Positions 10,560 to 23,310 of a stretch of 64,000 bases of DNA are shown in pieces; position 1 is the first letter of the stretch, and each line of letters opens with the position of its first letter. The stretch lies in assembly GCA_949361645.1 (NCBI GenBank), contig OX442415.1:17511269-17575268 (forward strand), written 5' to 3'. The notes under the pieces were generated by a model that worked only from the letters and a program-made list of their open reading frames with translations, made no database searches and was not told the origin of the DNA. This DNA comes from Spongilla lacustris (taxonomy: Eukaryota; Porifera; Demospongiae; Spongillida; Spongillidae). The translations under genes were made by a program, and so were the position numbers.

Positions 10560-13510
10560 AACACTGTGACTCAAGTAACGGTAACGCCCACTTCTGGTCA
10601 CGCCATTCTCAGGGGGTAGTCACACCACATAGATCCGTCCAAATTGGTGTATCAATTGGTGTATCAAATATGAAGTGTACCTGAAATAGGTCAATATAAG
10701 TGGAATCTGCATGGAAGAGTATGGCTCACGTGACGGTAACGCCCACTTCCGGTCACCCCATCCCCAGGGGGTAGTCACACCACATACATCTGTCCAAATT
10801 GGTGTATCAAATATGAAGTGTACCTGAGATGGGTCAATATAAGTGGATTCTGTGTGGAAGAGTATGGCTCACATGACGGTAACGCCCACTTCCGGTCACG
10901 CCATCCCCAGGGGGTAGTCACACCACATACATCTGTCAAAGTTGGTATATTAAAAATGAAGTGTACCTGAAATAGGTCAATATAAGTGGATTCTGTGTGG
11001 AAGAGTATGGCTCACATGACGGTAACGCCCACTTCCGGTCACGCCATCCCCAGGGGGTAGTCACACCACATACATCTGTCAAAGTTGGTATATTAAAAAT
11101 GAAGTGTACCTGAAATAGGTCAATATAAGTGGATTCTGTGTGGTAGAGTATGGCTCACGTGACGATAACGCCCACTTCCGGTCACGCCATCCCCAGGGGG
11201 TAGTCACACCACATACATCTGTCAAAGTTGGTGTATTAAATATGAAGTGTACCTGAAATAGGTCAATATAAGTGGAATCTGTGTGGAAGAGTATGGCTCA
11301 CGTGACGGTAACGCCCACTTCCGGTCACGCCATCCCCAGGGGGTAGTCACACCACATACATCTGTCAAAGTTGGTACATTAAAAATGAAGTGTACCTGAA
11401 ATAGGTCAATATAAGTGGATTCTGTGTGGTAGAGTATGGCTCACGTGACAGTAACGCCCACTTCCGGTCACGCCATCCCCAGGGGGTAGTCACACCACAT
11501 ACATCTGTCAAAGTTGGTGTATTAAATATGAAGTGTACTTGAGATAGGTCAATATAAGTGGATTCTGTGTGGTAGAGTATGGCTCACGTGACGGTAACGC
11601 CCACTTCCGGTCACGCCATCCCCAGGGGGTAGTCACACCACATACATCTGTCCAAATTGGTGTATTAAATATGAAGTGTACCTGAAATAGGTCAATATAA
11701 GTGGATTCTGTGTGGTAGAGTATGGCTCACGTGACGGTAACGCCCACTTCCGGTCACGCCATTCCCAGGGGGTAGTCACACCACATACATCTGTCAAAGT
11801 TGGTGTATTAAATATGAAGTGTACTTGAGATAGGTCAATATAAGTGGATTCTGTGTGGTAGAGTATGGCTCACGTGACGGTAACGCCCACTTCCGGTCAC
11901 GCCATCCCCAGGGGGTAGTCACACCACATACATCTGTCAAAGTTGGTGTATTAAATATGAAGTGTACCTGAAATAGGTCAATATAAGTGGAATCTGCATG
12001 GAAGAGTATGGCTCACGTGACGGTAACGCCCAATTCCGGTCACGCCATCCCCAGGGGGGTAGTCACACCACATACATCTGTCAAAGTTGGTATATTAAAA
12101 ATGAAGTGTATCTGAAATAGGTCAATATAAGTGGATTCTGTGTGGTAGAGTATGGCTCACGTGACGGTAACGCCCACTTCCGGTCACGCCATCCCCAGGG
12201 GGTAGTCACACCACATACATCTGTCAAAGTTGGTGTATTAAATATGAAGTGTTCTTGAGATAGGTCAATATAAGTGGATTCTGTGTGGTAGAGTATGGCT
12301 CACGTGACGGTAACCCACTTCCGGTCACGCCATCCCCAGGGGGTAGTCACACCACATACATCTGTCCAAATTGGTGTATTAAATATGAAGTGTACCTGAA
12401 ATAGGTCAATATAAGTGGATTCTGTGTGGTAGAGTATGGCTCACGTGACGGTAACGCCCACTTCCGGTCACGCTATCCCCAGGGGGTAGTCACACCACAT
12501 ACATCTGTCAAAGTTGGTGTATTAAATATGAAGTGTACTTGAGATAGGTCAATATAAGTGGATTCTGTGTGGTAGAGTATGGCTCACGTGACGGTAACGC
12601 CCACTTCCGGTCACGCCATCCCCAGGGGGTAGTCACACCACATACATCTGTCAAAGTTGGTGTATTAAATATGAAGTGTTCTTGAGATAGGTCAATATAA
12701 GTGGATTCTGTGTGGTAGAGTATGGCTCACGTGACGGTCACGCCCACTTCCGGTCACGCCATCCCCAGGGGGTAGTCACACCACATACATCTGTCCAAAT
12801 TGGTGTATTAAATATGAAGTGTACCTGAAATAGGTCAATATAAGTGGATTCTGTGGTAGAGTATGGCTCACGTGACGGTAACGCCCACTTCCGGTCTCGC
12901 CATCCCCAGGGGGTAGTCACACCACATACATCTGTCAAAGTTGGTGTATTAAATATGAAGTGTACTTGAGATAGGTCAATATAAGTGGAATCTGTGTGGT
13001 ATAGTATGGCTCACGTGACGGTAACGCCCACTTCCGGTCACGCCATCCCCAGGGGGTAGTCACACCACATACATCTGTCCAAATTGGTGTATCAAATATG
13101 AAGTGTACCTGAGATGGGTCAATATAAGTGGATTCTGTGTGGAAGAGTATGGCTCACATGACGGTAACGCCCACTTCCGGTCACGCCATCCCCAGGGGGT
13201 AGTCACACCACATACATCTGTCAAAGTTGGTGTATTAAATATGAAGTGTACCTGAAATAGGTCAATATAAGTGGATTCTGTGTGGTAGAGTATGGCTCAC
13301 GTGACGGTAACGCCCACTTCCGGTCACGCTATCCTCAGGGGGTAGTCACACCACATACATCTGTCCAAATTGGTGTATCAAATATGAAGTGTACCTGAGA
13401 TGGGTCAATATAAGTGGATTCTGTGTGGAAGAGTATGGCTCACATGACGGTAACACCCACCTCCGGTCACGGTATTCTCAGGGGGTAGTCACTCCATATA
13501 GACCTGAAAT
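10560..13510 (+). repeat. 143-bp minisatellite, about 20.5 units
   Basis: The word GGCTCACGTGACGGTAACG recurs with its C at 10725, 10868, 11011, 11154, 11297, 11440, 11583, 11726, 11869, 12012, 12156, 12299, 12440, 12583, 12726, 12867, 13010, 13153, 13296 and 13439. The spacing is 143 bp in nearly every step, with single steps of 141 or 144. A degenerate unit at 10570 carries a 12-bp internal duplication. Each unit contains CACGTG (or CACATG) and CTTCCGGTCACG. Variant bases (TTGAGATAGG against CTGAAATAGG, CAAAGTTGG against CCAAATTGG) often alternate between neighbouring units. The longest reading frame across it is a by-product of the period. It is not related to R, S or T. Confidence 0.97.
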
Positions 13511-14272
13511 ATCAGATAGGTCAATACAACGAGAACAACTTTGTTTTCAAGACTATGCAAGGGGATTGTGGGTGGCCTCTGAACAGCCTTATTCAGTATT
13601 TTTATCGTGAACTACTTGTTGCACTGCCTAATATGCTGTCTTTATGAAAACTCTGTTATGTAGAGGTGGAGTGCCTAGGGATTGTGGGTGGGGACATGTG
13701 TGGAGTGCCATGGGATTTTCACTTGTGGGTGTGTACGTACATGTATGGGTTGTGGGTGTGTGTACATGTGTGTAGTGCCGTAGGATTGTGAGTGTTGTAC
13801 ATGTGTGTGATTGTGGGTGTGTACATGTGTGTGATTGTGGGTGTGTACGTGAGTGGAGTGCCTAGGCTTCCACTGCAACCATCGAGCGGGTACGCTTACA
13901 CTCAGCTGTGCTAATTTAGAGTGCGTAATTATAAGATGACGACATACCTTCAAGTGCCGTTTAATACTTTGGTGAAATTTGCAAAGTAAGTAGACGTTTA
14001 GATAAATTCGGCGCAGTGTTGACAGAAGGCTGGCGTAGTTTTCCATTCATCGAGATTTGCAAATGCAAAGTGAGGACTCTTTCTTTCGTACCGATTATAT
14101 GGAATTTTATTACACGTATATTGTACGGCTATCTCACGTACCTTGACTATACGCAATCATTTACATTACGGAACTTACGGATGCCCAAAACCACACGTTT
14201 CGTCTGTAACACGCTAGCAACATGAAATTCAGGATTTGCGACGATACGTATTCAGCCCACCGAAGCGCTGTG
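13511..14272. other. Spacer with TG-rich low-complexity tract
   Basis: After the minisatellite fades out, 13680-13860 consists of degenerate repeats of GATTGTGGGTGTGTACATGTG. Predicted His/Thr-rich peptides here are artefacts of that tract. The remainder to 14272 shows nothing recognisable and is absent from the other T copies. Confidence 0.6.
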
Positions 14273-15547
14273 ATAGTACATACTGACACATGCGTAGGGT
14301 ACTGTCGTTAAGCTCATGCACCAATGAGAACCCGAGAGTGACGTGTCCTTTGGACCTCTGCTCACTTTGCATCGATCTTCTAATTTAACAATAAGACCGG
14401 TACCATGCAGATCATGTGTATAACCAGACACACCCCACCTACAATAATACTAGGCCTAGTACTCTCATGTTCTAGTATACTTCTCTGTTATACCCGGTGA
14501 ATGCCTGACGACGACACAGATGTGTTTGTGTGACAGTACATATGTTAGGGGTTTGTGAACACCTAAGTGACTTAACATTTTTGTGTGTCATTAAATTTTT
14601 TTTAGTTGCATGTATATGCAAGCAACTGCAAAATGAGTTCCATCACAGCAATACGTCTGATTGCATCTAACCATCTTCCTGGAGCTAGCCAGCAATCCTC
14701 TACAGATGTCTGATGGTAGGTGGGGAGTATGAGGGAAGGAAATTAGCAGAGGGAGTAGTTGAGAGATGTAGGGAGGGGTCAAGAAGGAAGGGACCACAAG
14801 AGGGAGGGGTCATGAGGGGGAGGGATGAAAACAGGACAATAATAAAATTTGGAGTTTTAATTTTCATGTATGTACATGACTGGATGTACATGTACCTCTG
14901 TTCCAAACTGAAAGGTGGTACTATTAGCTGCCTGGAGTCATCTTGATGAAGTCATCAGCACCACTGCCACAGTCATAAGTGATGTTCTGGCGCACACTGC
15001 TGTACTTGAGGCGCAGGGGGATGGATCTCAGAGTTCAGCCTGCTAGCATGGAGGGAGGAGGAACATTTTGACTAGGACGTCACACCCATCCTTACACGTT
15101 CATGTGTACACAACTGTGCAGTAACATATGTACATGTAACTGCACAATAACATGTGGTGTTAACTGAGTTATACATATTTGTACATATACAAACACCTTG
15201 ATTGCATCCTTAGCAGAGGCCTCATTAGATTTATGATGGCACTTGCCTGGTATAATGCAGTGATATATAAATATTATACACACATGCAAAAGTGGCACTT
15301 TTGAAATAGAATATCTTTAAAAGTGCCATTTCTCTTTCTTGCCTTTCTTAAAAAATTCTATAACTTGGAGTTTTGCCAGGTCGTCCAAGTTTCCAATCTG
15401 TATTGTTTAGGTAGTTTAACCAAACTTGGTGGACATCAAAATAAAAAATTGCATGATAAATAATTGTGATCCTACATGTAATGCTACAATTTAGTAGAAT
15501 GTCCAAATGTTGTATATAATTATAATGTAGATATCATTGATTTTCAG

Positions 15548-16050
15548 CTGGTGGTTTGTTATTCATGGAGGCATTGATGGCTATAGTCGTCGAATCATAT
15601 ACCTACATTGCTCCAATAACAATCGAGCAGACACAGTTCTGCAGTTGTTTCTTGCATCTGTAAGAGAGTTTGGGCTACCAACCGGAATCCATGCAGACAG
15701 AGGTGGAGAAAATACAGAAGTTGTTCAACTAATGCTACAACATCCATGACATGGACCAGGTAGCTTTATTACTGGTCAGAGTGTCCACAATCAGCGTATT
15801 GAGAGGTTATGGAGAGATGTGTTTACACTGTGCACACAATCTGTTCTATACCATGGAAGAAGAGGGGCTGCTAGATTGTGAAAATGAAGTACATGTCTGT
15901 TGTCTCCATTATGTATTTTTAAGTCGTATCGATAATAGCTTACAAGTATTTAAGGAGGCATGGAATCAGCATCTTCTAAGTTCTGAAGGCAACCTTTCAC
16001 CATGCCAGTTATGGATCAGTGGGGAATCCAATACAGAAAACATACCTGAG
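15548..16050 (+). pseudogene. Integrase-type transposase, catalytic-core exon (T1)
   Basis: The exon follows a TTTTCAG acceptor and ends at a GAG/GTATGG donor. It encodes about 165 residues of an rve-like DDE integrase core of the eukaryotic family marked by VIHGGIDGYSRRIIYLHC. Visible motifs are the second catalytic Asp in HADRGGEN and the catalytic Glu in [12 protein letters not shown], then the typical tail with WNQHLLSSEGNLSPCQLW. The enzyme would cut and join DNA ends in the nucleus. The first Asp, usually in a WH-D-NHK motif just upstream, is missing. A TGA interrupts the frame at 15747-15749, and a frameshift lies near 15840-15855, before [13 protein letters not shown]. The frameshift is shared by all three copies, so all are dead and probably derive from a dead ancestor. 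Confidence 0.85.
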
Positions 16051-16369
16051 GTATGGCATTTTTGATATTGGAAAAATTGTGCATACATTTTTAAATCACT
16101 AAAAACAAGACACAAGCACACAACACTGTATAAACCAGATAGCTTATAGGTGTCTGATGTTTCACACCTTGTGTGTTTGTTAGCAGAACTCAGCATATGT
16201 GCAGCAATCTTATAACGTGCAGGCAATGCCTGTGGTCAAGACTTGACTGAAATACTTCATTTCAACATTAGGCTACCTGACTTGCTGTGAAGTCCTTTCT
16301 ACTGTCCCGCATCAGCATGTAGCATGGCCTTGATTGATGAATGTAGAATTTTATTTGAATGTACACTCT

Positions 16370-16464
16370 AAAGTCATATAGTTTCGGCATGCAGCTGCAG
16401 AGCTCTGAAGCTGCATGCCGAAACTATATGACTTTACTCTATGGTTTGCTATCAACACCATACA
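16370..16464. repeat. Paired hairpins in the integrase intron (T1)
   Basis: Arms at 16370-16396 and 16409-16435 are perfect 27-bp inverted repeats (AAAGTCATATAGTTTCGG and onward) around a 12-base centre, itself rich in AGCTCT. A second, smaller hairpin follows at about 16437-16464 and is degraded here. In T2 and T3 it has perfect 13-bp arms. Confidence 0.9.
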
Positions 16465-16621
16465 GGTAATATATTGTATGCCTAATAGCTGGTTACTAAG
16501 ACTTGCCCGCACAATAATATGCTTACCCCAGCTATACTGTATACAGATATGACTGGAGGGGAAATAAATTTGGTACATATACTTACACACATGATTATGT
16601 GAATTATATATTGTTTTGCAG

Positions 16622-16843
16622 GAGGATTTGAATACTTATGGTATCGACTGGAATGGTCCACTTGCTGTTTCCAGAAACGATGATGATTATGAAGTCACAG
16701 TACCTTGTATTCAATCTATAGCTCCTTTACCAGATGGTGTATTACATGACTTGCAGGATACTGTTCATCCTCTTGACCACAGTTGTAACCATCGAATTGA
16801 CTTGTACATGACAGCTTTGCAATTTATTAGTAGTAGATTGTAA
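16622..16843 (+). pseudogene. Integrase-type transposase, C-terminal exon (T1)
   Basis: Exon two starts after TTTTGCAG and is in phase 0 with the preceding exon, so IPE joins EDLNTYGIDWNGPLAV. It ends at TAA 16841-16843. The segment YGIDW-GP, then a stretch with VP, a conserved CPL-like turn (here APLPDG) and HRIDLYMTALQF match the usual C-terminus of this integrase family. The intervening intron is 571 bp and contains the hairpins. This exon is intact, but the gene is disabled upstream. A diverged duplicate lies at 18613-18790. Confidence 0.8.
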
Positions 16844-17435
16844 GTGAATGTTAAAATGTGCAATTTGTTACTAGTAGATTGTGGAGAAAGAAAATGCATG
16901 TGCATGAATGAAACTTTTTTATTCACCGTATTATTACCTGCATGAAATATTGTCACGTAAAAGTTCATGGTTGTGGAGATTCCCTCCCTCTCCCCTGCAT
17001 GCAGCCCCACAGCATGATACTGAGGACGGTTTATGTGTTGGTTCTTGTGTCACCAACAACGCAGCTTCAACTTGAAAACTGTGATTATTGACAAATAATT
17101 CGACAATGAAATATCGCGTTATAGACGATATCGGCAAAGAACCATATCGCGGCAGCACTAGCTACAATACAATTCCCTTGAGTGATCGCTCAATATTTCC
17201 GAAACACCACCAGAAATTAAATATATGGATACTTGGCATTGTAAAAGAACATATTAACATTAAATGGAGACACCAAATCTATCTACCTTGTATGAAATAA
17301 TGGCTTCTTGTAGAATACAAATACAGTAAGATATCTGAAGCTTCCTCCACTATAGTGCCAGTGGTTGCACTATTGAAAACACTGATGAATGAGGAGGCTA
17401 AATATGGGAAGGAGTAATCAAGGCAATACATGCAT

Positions 17436-19430
17436 GCCTACATTTCAGCGATTGTCAAATGGAATAATTCAAAAACTGAGATTTCTCTGCATGTGAATGA
17501 TGATTTATTCTTAACTTGTCACTAATTTTTTGGTCTCTTGGTTTGTAAAAATTTTTTTTAGAATCCACAATACATGTAATAGTACACAAAGTTCAATAGT
17601 CATTTTCAAGTCTAGCCTCTCACCTAGCCATAACATCATCAAGGCCCAAATCTGCCGTTCTATCAGAGCTGTATGGCCGGCTCAATCTGAACCTTGTAAG
17701 GGCTAATGTGAGGGCTATAATGTCCAGATATTGCCCTCAAGATTATCTCTGAAGTGTTATTTAGTTTTAGTCATGTTTTCGTGTGTTTTTTATGTCCTAT
17801 TAATTGTAACAATAATAATAATAAAATATGCATCATAATAAATAATTATTACTGAAAACATGATAAAAATGTCACTTTGTTGTCCGTGTACAGGGATTGA
17901 TTGCTGCTCCATCATCAAACCCTAGACCACAATCGCCAATTTGTTGGTCTCTAATTAAATGATCCATTTTAGATACTACCCCCAAATAGCACTTTTAATG
18001 TCATAGCTATAGATTCAATTGTGACTAATTCTCTTGACTGGTATACTCTGAGGTATGAGTCTCATTCATAAATTCAAATTCAAATAACCTTCATCAGTCC
18101 CTTGCAGCATGCATGGAGGTATACTTCTGAGATGCACTTCAGTCTAGCTACTAGGATGCACTGCACTTCAAGCTGCTAGGATGAACTGTACTTCTAGCTG
18201 CTAGCTGATAATGCATGCAGCATAATATTTAATTGTATGTGGAATAAACACCCGGCAAAGTAAAACTTTTGAGATGTGACTAGAATTACAGCGAGCTTAT
18301 AACCTGCAGGGTTTGTATCCCAATGGCACTGTGTAGATACATGCAACCTACATGTGATCAAGGCTCAACATATACTTCACTTAGGCCATGCACCAGATTT
18401 GCTGTGAGGTCTTTGTTGTCCGACTCCCACATGTATATGATGAATTTGACACTGGTCAGTGCAAAAGCAAGGGCCATGATACACTGAAAAACATACAGTC
18501 CTATATATAATATTCGGTGACCCTGCTTCGCATGCAAATCTATGTAATATTAACATGCAGTATCATTGTTTAAATTAAATTATGCATAATAATATAGATA
18601 ACTTACATGCAGGAGGATTTGAATATGTATATGGAATGGTCCACTTTCTGCTTCCAAACAATAAAATAATGATTATGACTTGGTTCGACACAGTACCTTC
18701 CATAGCAGATGGTGTACAGCACGACTTACGTTCATCCTCTTGACAACCATAGCATTGCATTTGTAAGCTTTGCAGTGATAAATTTGTTGACAGATAAGTG
18801 AATTGGTGATTAAATATTAATGTCAGCTTTGCAAACTGTTACTAGGCAATTGTGCCGGGTGAAAAAACAAGTGAATACATTGTATAATTGGGGGTGATTA
18901 TGAAAAGGCCTCACAATGACACCATTAAGATACAATGGAAATGCACACATAAATTGAACACACAATCTTAGCAATAAGTAAACTACATGTCTAGAAACAA
19001 TGCACGTGACAAAGAGAAATGGACAATGGCTCGAGATCATGTTGGCATAATTATAACTGAACAGGATCTATGCATGGACCCAGCTCAATTGAGAAGAATC
19101 AATTCTACATTTTTATTGTTGATAGATCTTTTTGCATGGAATTGTTCCCAACTGATAACATATACAAGTAAGTACAAAAGCATTCTTTAGAAAGTTGGTG
19201 TTTTTAAAATTATCCTATATGTAGCTTATGATAAACTACAACTTGCTAAATATAGGGCTTTATTATTGTTAGACCCTAGTTTCGCAGTCTTTTATACTCC
19301 ATCCTATAGCAGCTTGAAGTGCAGTAAATCTAGCAGCTAGAAGTGCATGCTTGACATCTCAAGTTAGTACTCTATTGAGACTCATACCTACCAGTCGAGT
19401 CAAATGTGATGCATTGTAGGTGGCAATGAT
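17436..19430 (+). mobile_element. Inverted-repeat element V inside T1 (right arm truncated)
   Basis: The left arm begins near CTACATTTCAGCGATTGTC and continues through CTTGACTGGTATACTC, GGTATGAGTCTCATTC and a run of AGCTGCTAGGATG-type words. The right arm returns these in reverse from about 19300 (AGCAGCTTGAAGTGCAG, then GAGACTCATACC, ACCAGTCGAGTC). The full-length version in T3 spans about 47979-49938 with imperfect arms of roughly 450 bp. In T1 the last part of the right arm is missing where R2 abuts. It carries a second degenerate integrase exon. Confidence 0.6.
18613..18790 (+). pseudogene. Second, decayed copy of the integrase C-terminal exon (T1)
   Basis: After ACATGCAG the sequence GAGGATTTGAATA continues with GGAATGGTCCACTTTCTG, ACAGTACCTTCCATAG, CAGATGGTGTACAGCA and TTCATCCTCTTGAC. 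The same word order occurs in the good exon at 16622-16843, but with internal deletions, frameshifts and a TGA-rich frame. It must come from a duplication of the gene or a related element now embedded in V. The same relic is at 30560-30732 (-) and 48961-49140 (+). Confidence 0.7.
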
Positions 19431-20720
19431 GACACTACTATCATTCGGGTCGCGCCATCTCGTATTCGGGTCGTGCCGTCTCGTATTCGGGTCGTGCCAT
19501 CTCGTATTCGGGTCGTGCCGTCTCGTATTTGGGTGGTGCCATCTCGTTACAGCTCCGTAACAGTACGTTAGGTAAGAACGTTCTGTTACAGCTCCGTTAC
19601 AGACATGATATCTCTTAGCCGTTTATTGTCGTGATTGCAAAATACTATTGCCATCGTTCCGTACCAGTCTACGGTTTGGATCCAGGGAATTTGTTTTGCT
19701 TGTATAGTATATATTAAATCAGCCGAGTGCCGGCAGTACGCTCAGCTTCCTTCCTCTCCGTGCATCTTCTAATTGGACAGTACGTAGGAACGGTACGTTC
19801 TGACCATGCAAGTCACATGCATATGACGACGATCTGTATAACTCAGCTCGTTTACCAATGGAAACAGTTACAGACATCAATGGTGTTCAGTTGGTAACTG
19901 TGTAGATATATTCATGCAGAGATCTAATACATCTGGAGATGTCTAGGTATGTCCCAGCGCGCTCACGAATGTCAAACGAATTCGTGCGTCAGTGAACACA
20001 CAGTGCTGGCTAACAGTAGAAGGAGCTGCAAGGGGAAAATGAGATCATGATAAAAGCTTGTAATAACCAAGATTGCCCCCTGCCATTGTCCCCTCTCCTC
20101 CCCAGACTTACTCAGATGTGTTAAACCTTAAATCCCCAGGTCCAAGTCCCTACGCATAGGACCAATGTTTGAAAATGCTGCAGGTGTTTGGCATCCAATT
20201 CTGTACTGTTGTTTGATGTGTCTATCGCGCTAAATTTCAAATCTAATTTTTAAATCACACGCTTGGTTACATGATGTAAAAAAAATGCATGTGGTTCTTA
20301 AAAATGCATTGGAGAATTCAATTCAAGAAAACGTACAACAAGTATAACTTTTATTGAATGTTTTTTGAAGCGTGATGTGTGTGCTACTTAAAACAGTCTA
20401 TGGCAGTGATTGGTTTTGCCATATTTACCAAAAACGCACTGTACGTTTTCAAGATTTTGTCCATTCTATTTGCTATTCCAGCAACAAGCGATTGACAAAT
20501 ACCTATCCTTCATACGTTTGTCGAGCTAGCAAATTCCAAATCTACAATGTACATTTTTATTTGCTTAGTGCTGTTTTCCGTTAACATGTTATTCTGCTCT
20601 TTGTAACATTATGTGTTGGTACTTGAAGTTGGTTTGCGATTTACCGAAAATGCATCTTTTAGCAATGCACTATTGACTGTAGTTGAATCTGAATTGCAAG
20701 GAAGCACCAGTATTTTCTGA

Positions 20721-22040
20721 ATTGATAACCATTTCTACAATACAATGAGATTTTGATTTGTTCTCTGCTTATGTGAGTTTGTTAAAAATTAATTTGTACT
20801 TGCGTCCTACGCATAGGACAACGGGGGATTAAAGGTAAAATTAATTGGTTGAATATCGCAGTACAATGCACTGCAAAGCTAGTGCTAGTATGAGGCTGCA
20901 TAAACCAACTATCACATTAAAACTTTGTGTGGGAGGGCACATCCCCTCCCAAATCCTCCCCCTGCCTTGAAACTGTCCTAATTGAAATCCTAGATTTTAT
21001 TCCTCATGAATTGCAAGTAGGTTTTGTAGACATAGAAATAAATACACCCCTGTTCCACAGAAAAATAAGTTTACAAGCCCGCAGCCTACTCAATCTGGCA
21101 AGGACATGCTGCAAACCTACTTGTGTGTTTGGGGTTGGTGGAACCAATGCTGCTTGCAGCTACAGTATCTGGCTACCAAGGTAACTGGGGGATGCAGGAA
21201 CAGCAACTGTTGCCACAGCAGAGTAGTTACCACCTCCACTTGATCTCTCCACTGTGAACACCAGGATGATCCCATTGGGTCCCCACAGCACCACTAGACA
21301 TCCTCACTGATATATATGATTATGCATTGATGCAGCATAAAAACCATCTCTGCGCTGAAGGAAGAGGGGAGAATAGGTGATATAATAATACTTGCATATG
21401 CATCTACAATACAACCCACACTACAATAGTACCGTCCAATCCTTTATATTAATCTGCATGCATGCTATACTGTACTATGGGTATTATTTGTTTGCACACC
21501 CTTACCCAATCAATGATTTTACACCATCCCCACAATATTAGTACTCAGAAAACCTACCATCCTCATATCCACCTTTATTGGTAGCCATTGGTGCACAATG
21601 AATGTGCTCAAGATGCCCAGCAGGTCACAACATACAATGTTATAGGTGGACTCAATTCCCTACACCAACACTGTTTGTGCGGGAGAGGAGGGGGTGAATA
21701 AGATGACATCTCACAAGAGATTGCATACATTGTATGCTTCTACTCTGTCACACATGCACCATATACAAAGTTCATAACACAGCTTCCCCACACTGAACAC
21801 CTGCTATCCTCATATCCACAGTCTGGCACACAAAAATTGTACCATGCAGGTGGTACATTTTTTGGTAACCTAAATTACACTACTTGGTACATGCAAAACA
21901 TTTACCAGGTTTGCCCACAACAGTGGATATGTGGTTTATATATACAATACAGTGTTATTAGGTCATATTGGTTTGCCTATAAGGTATACACCCATTTTGA
22001 AAGGGCCTACATGATCAAATTCGTGCATGTTCTATTACTG
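20721..22040 (+). repeat. 1.3-kb internal module of R, single copy in R2
   Basis: The module starts at ATTGATAACCATTTCTAC after TATTTTCTGA and ends at TTCTATTACTGA before AACATCTTTAG. R1 has it once (about 4366-5687, inverted). R3 lacks it with precise joining at a shared TTCAG. R4 has it twice in tandem. A frame beginning MWEGTSPPKSSPCLETVL at 20927 recurs in every copy, but I do not recognise it and it may not be coding. Confidence 0.75.
21540..21830 (-). repeat. Exon-like repeated block in R2 (inverted)
   Basis: This is the reverse complement of the R1 block at 4575-4860, including CCTACCATCCTCATATCC and GCTTCCCCACACTGAAC. It is a diverged relative of the S1 block at 27230-27625. Confidence 0.45.
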
Positions 22041-22202
22041 AAACATCTTTAGAAACCTCCTCATAATATACTTCAACCTTTTTAACCTCCAATCGCCCTA
22101 GGACTAACTAAAGTGCTGAAAATAACAAATGGCTGCTTTTAAAACTCTAACAATGTTTCGTCTTATTTAGTATTTAGTGCATGCTACTTGGTTTTCCATT
22201 AT

Positions 22203-22229
22203 CTTTCATCTTGTGTCACAAGATGAAAG
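22203..22229. repeat. 27-bp perfect palindrome in R2
   Basis: 13-bp arms CTTTCATCTTGTG and CACAAGATGAAAG around one base. Identical in arms to the R1 copy. Confidence 0.85.
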
Positions 22230-22883
22230 TATCCAGACATTGCACATCCATCAATTTGTGGGCATTATAGTGAAAATGGGAAACAACTTCATCGTTGGTG
22301 ATGCTGTTGTAGGAAAAATTTAAAATGAAATAAAAAGAATCAGAATTGTTCTAGAAGTGTTGCACAGGTCATCGGAGCAGGTCACCAGTGTCGGAATCGC
22401 ATAAAGTGGTCGGATGGCACAACCACGGATGAAACAGTTCGGGGCATTGATAAATTCTAACCACTTATGTAAACAAGATTTCTACATAAGTGCCTTTGTG
22501 ACCTTTTTTTTTTTTTTACATGCACAGCTGGCATCAATAGCTACCTTCCTATCTTTCAAATTCAGCTTAGGAACAGATAAGTACGTGCCAATATCAATTT
22601 GAAGCCTAGATTTTACTACCAACTATAAATGGACACTTTTCTCATTTTTTCTTGAAGCAATATTAAGTACCTAGTCTTGGTGTGCTATGTTCAAGATTGC
22701 TATATGTAATGCCAAGGTGCTATTGAACTGCATTGGGCTGAAGTACAACTCTTAAGAATCCTTACAAAGGCTGTTATTAACCTCAATGCCTCATGTACAA
22801 ACAATTTCTTTAGTGCTCGTAAAATAAGAAATGTTCAGCACATACAAGGACGAATGAGATTGGCTTGCATGTGATGCAATGAC

Positions 22884-22909
22884 GGGGGGGGGGGGGGGGG
22901 GGGGGGGGC
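22884..22909. repeat. Poly-G tract in R2
   Basis: A run of about 25 G bases, the counterpart of the R1 poly-C. The length difference is typical of homopolymer slippage or assembly error. Confidence 0.85.
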
Positions 22910-23310
22910 ACCTTACGATTAACATAGCACTATTTTGGATCCTTGCATGTTGTACATGTCAATAGTGCCTTTTCCTCCGTGAAAACACTGGAGGCTCTAA
23001 ACAGCCATGGAGCAACTTAAGGTTTCTCTAAGCATTTATTAACCATGTGGGCTACAGGAGAGTCTGAGGATATGAATTGGTGATCGCATTCTGCTTGAGG
23101 CAACAACTGTCCATACAGGCCAAGAAGAACCTCAAATTCATCATATCAAACTGCGGCTCCACAGCCAAGCATTCACCCATGTCACCATAAGAGGTAGCAT
23201 GTCAAACGACCGCACATGATTGTGAAAACTTTAGTGTAATTGATATTGCACCAAGGTTCGCTGGTAATGGAATGTGACATGGTACACTGACTGTTGGTGG
23301 TATCACATGT

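Larger units (their letters stand above)
14273..19435 (+). mobile_element. Integrase-type transposon block T, copy 1
   Basis: The block starts at ATAGTACATACTGACAC, the same point at which T2 stops matching on its own outer side, so this is a shared boundary. It contains a decayed integrase gene in at least two exons, a pair of hairpins in the intron, and element V at its right end. The right end is cut abruptly at 19435-19441, where R2 begins without its own tip. Compared with T3 it lacks a 345-bp insertion. Between 14273 and 15547 I could not find the exon that should encode the first catalytic Asp. Confidence 0.75.

Noticed and set aside
10560..13510. CRISPR-like array
   Set aside because: The whole 143-bp unit is repeated. 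There are no unique spacers and no cas genes, and the context is eukaryotic.
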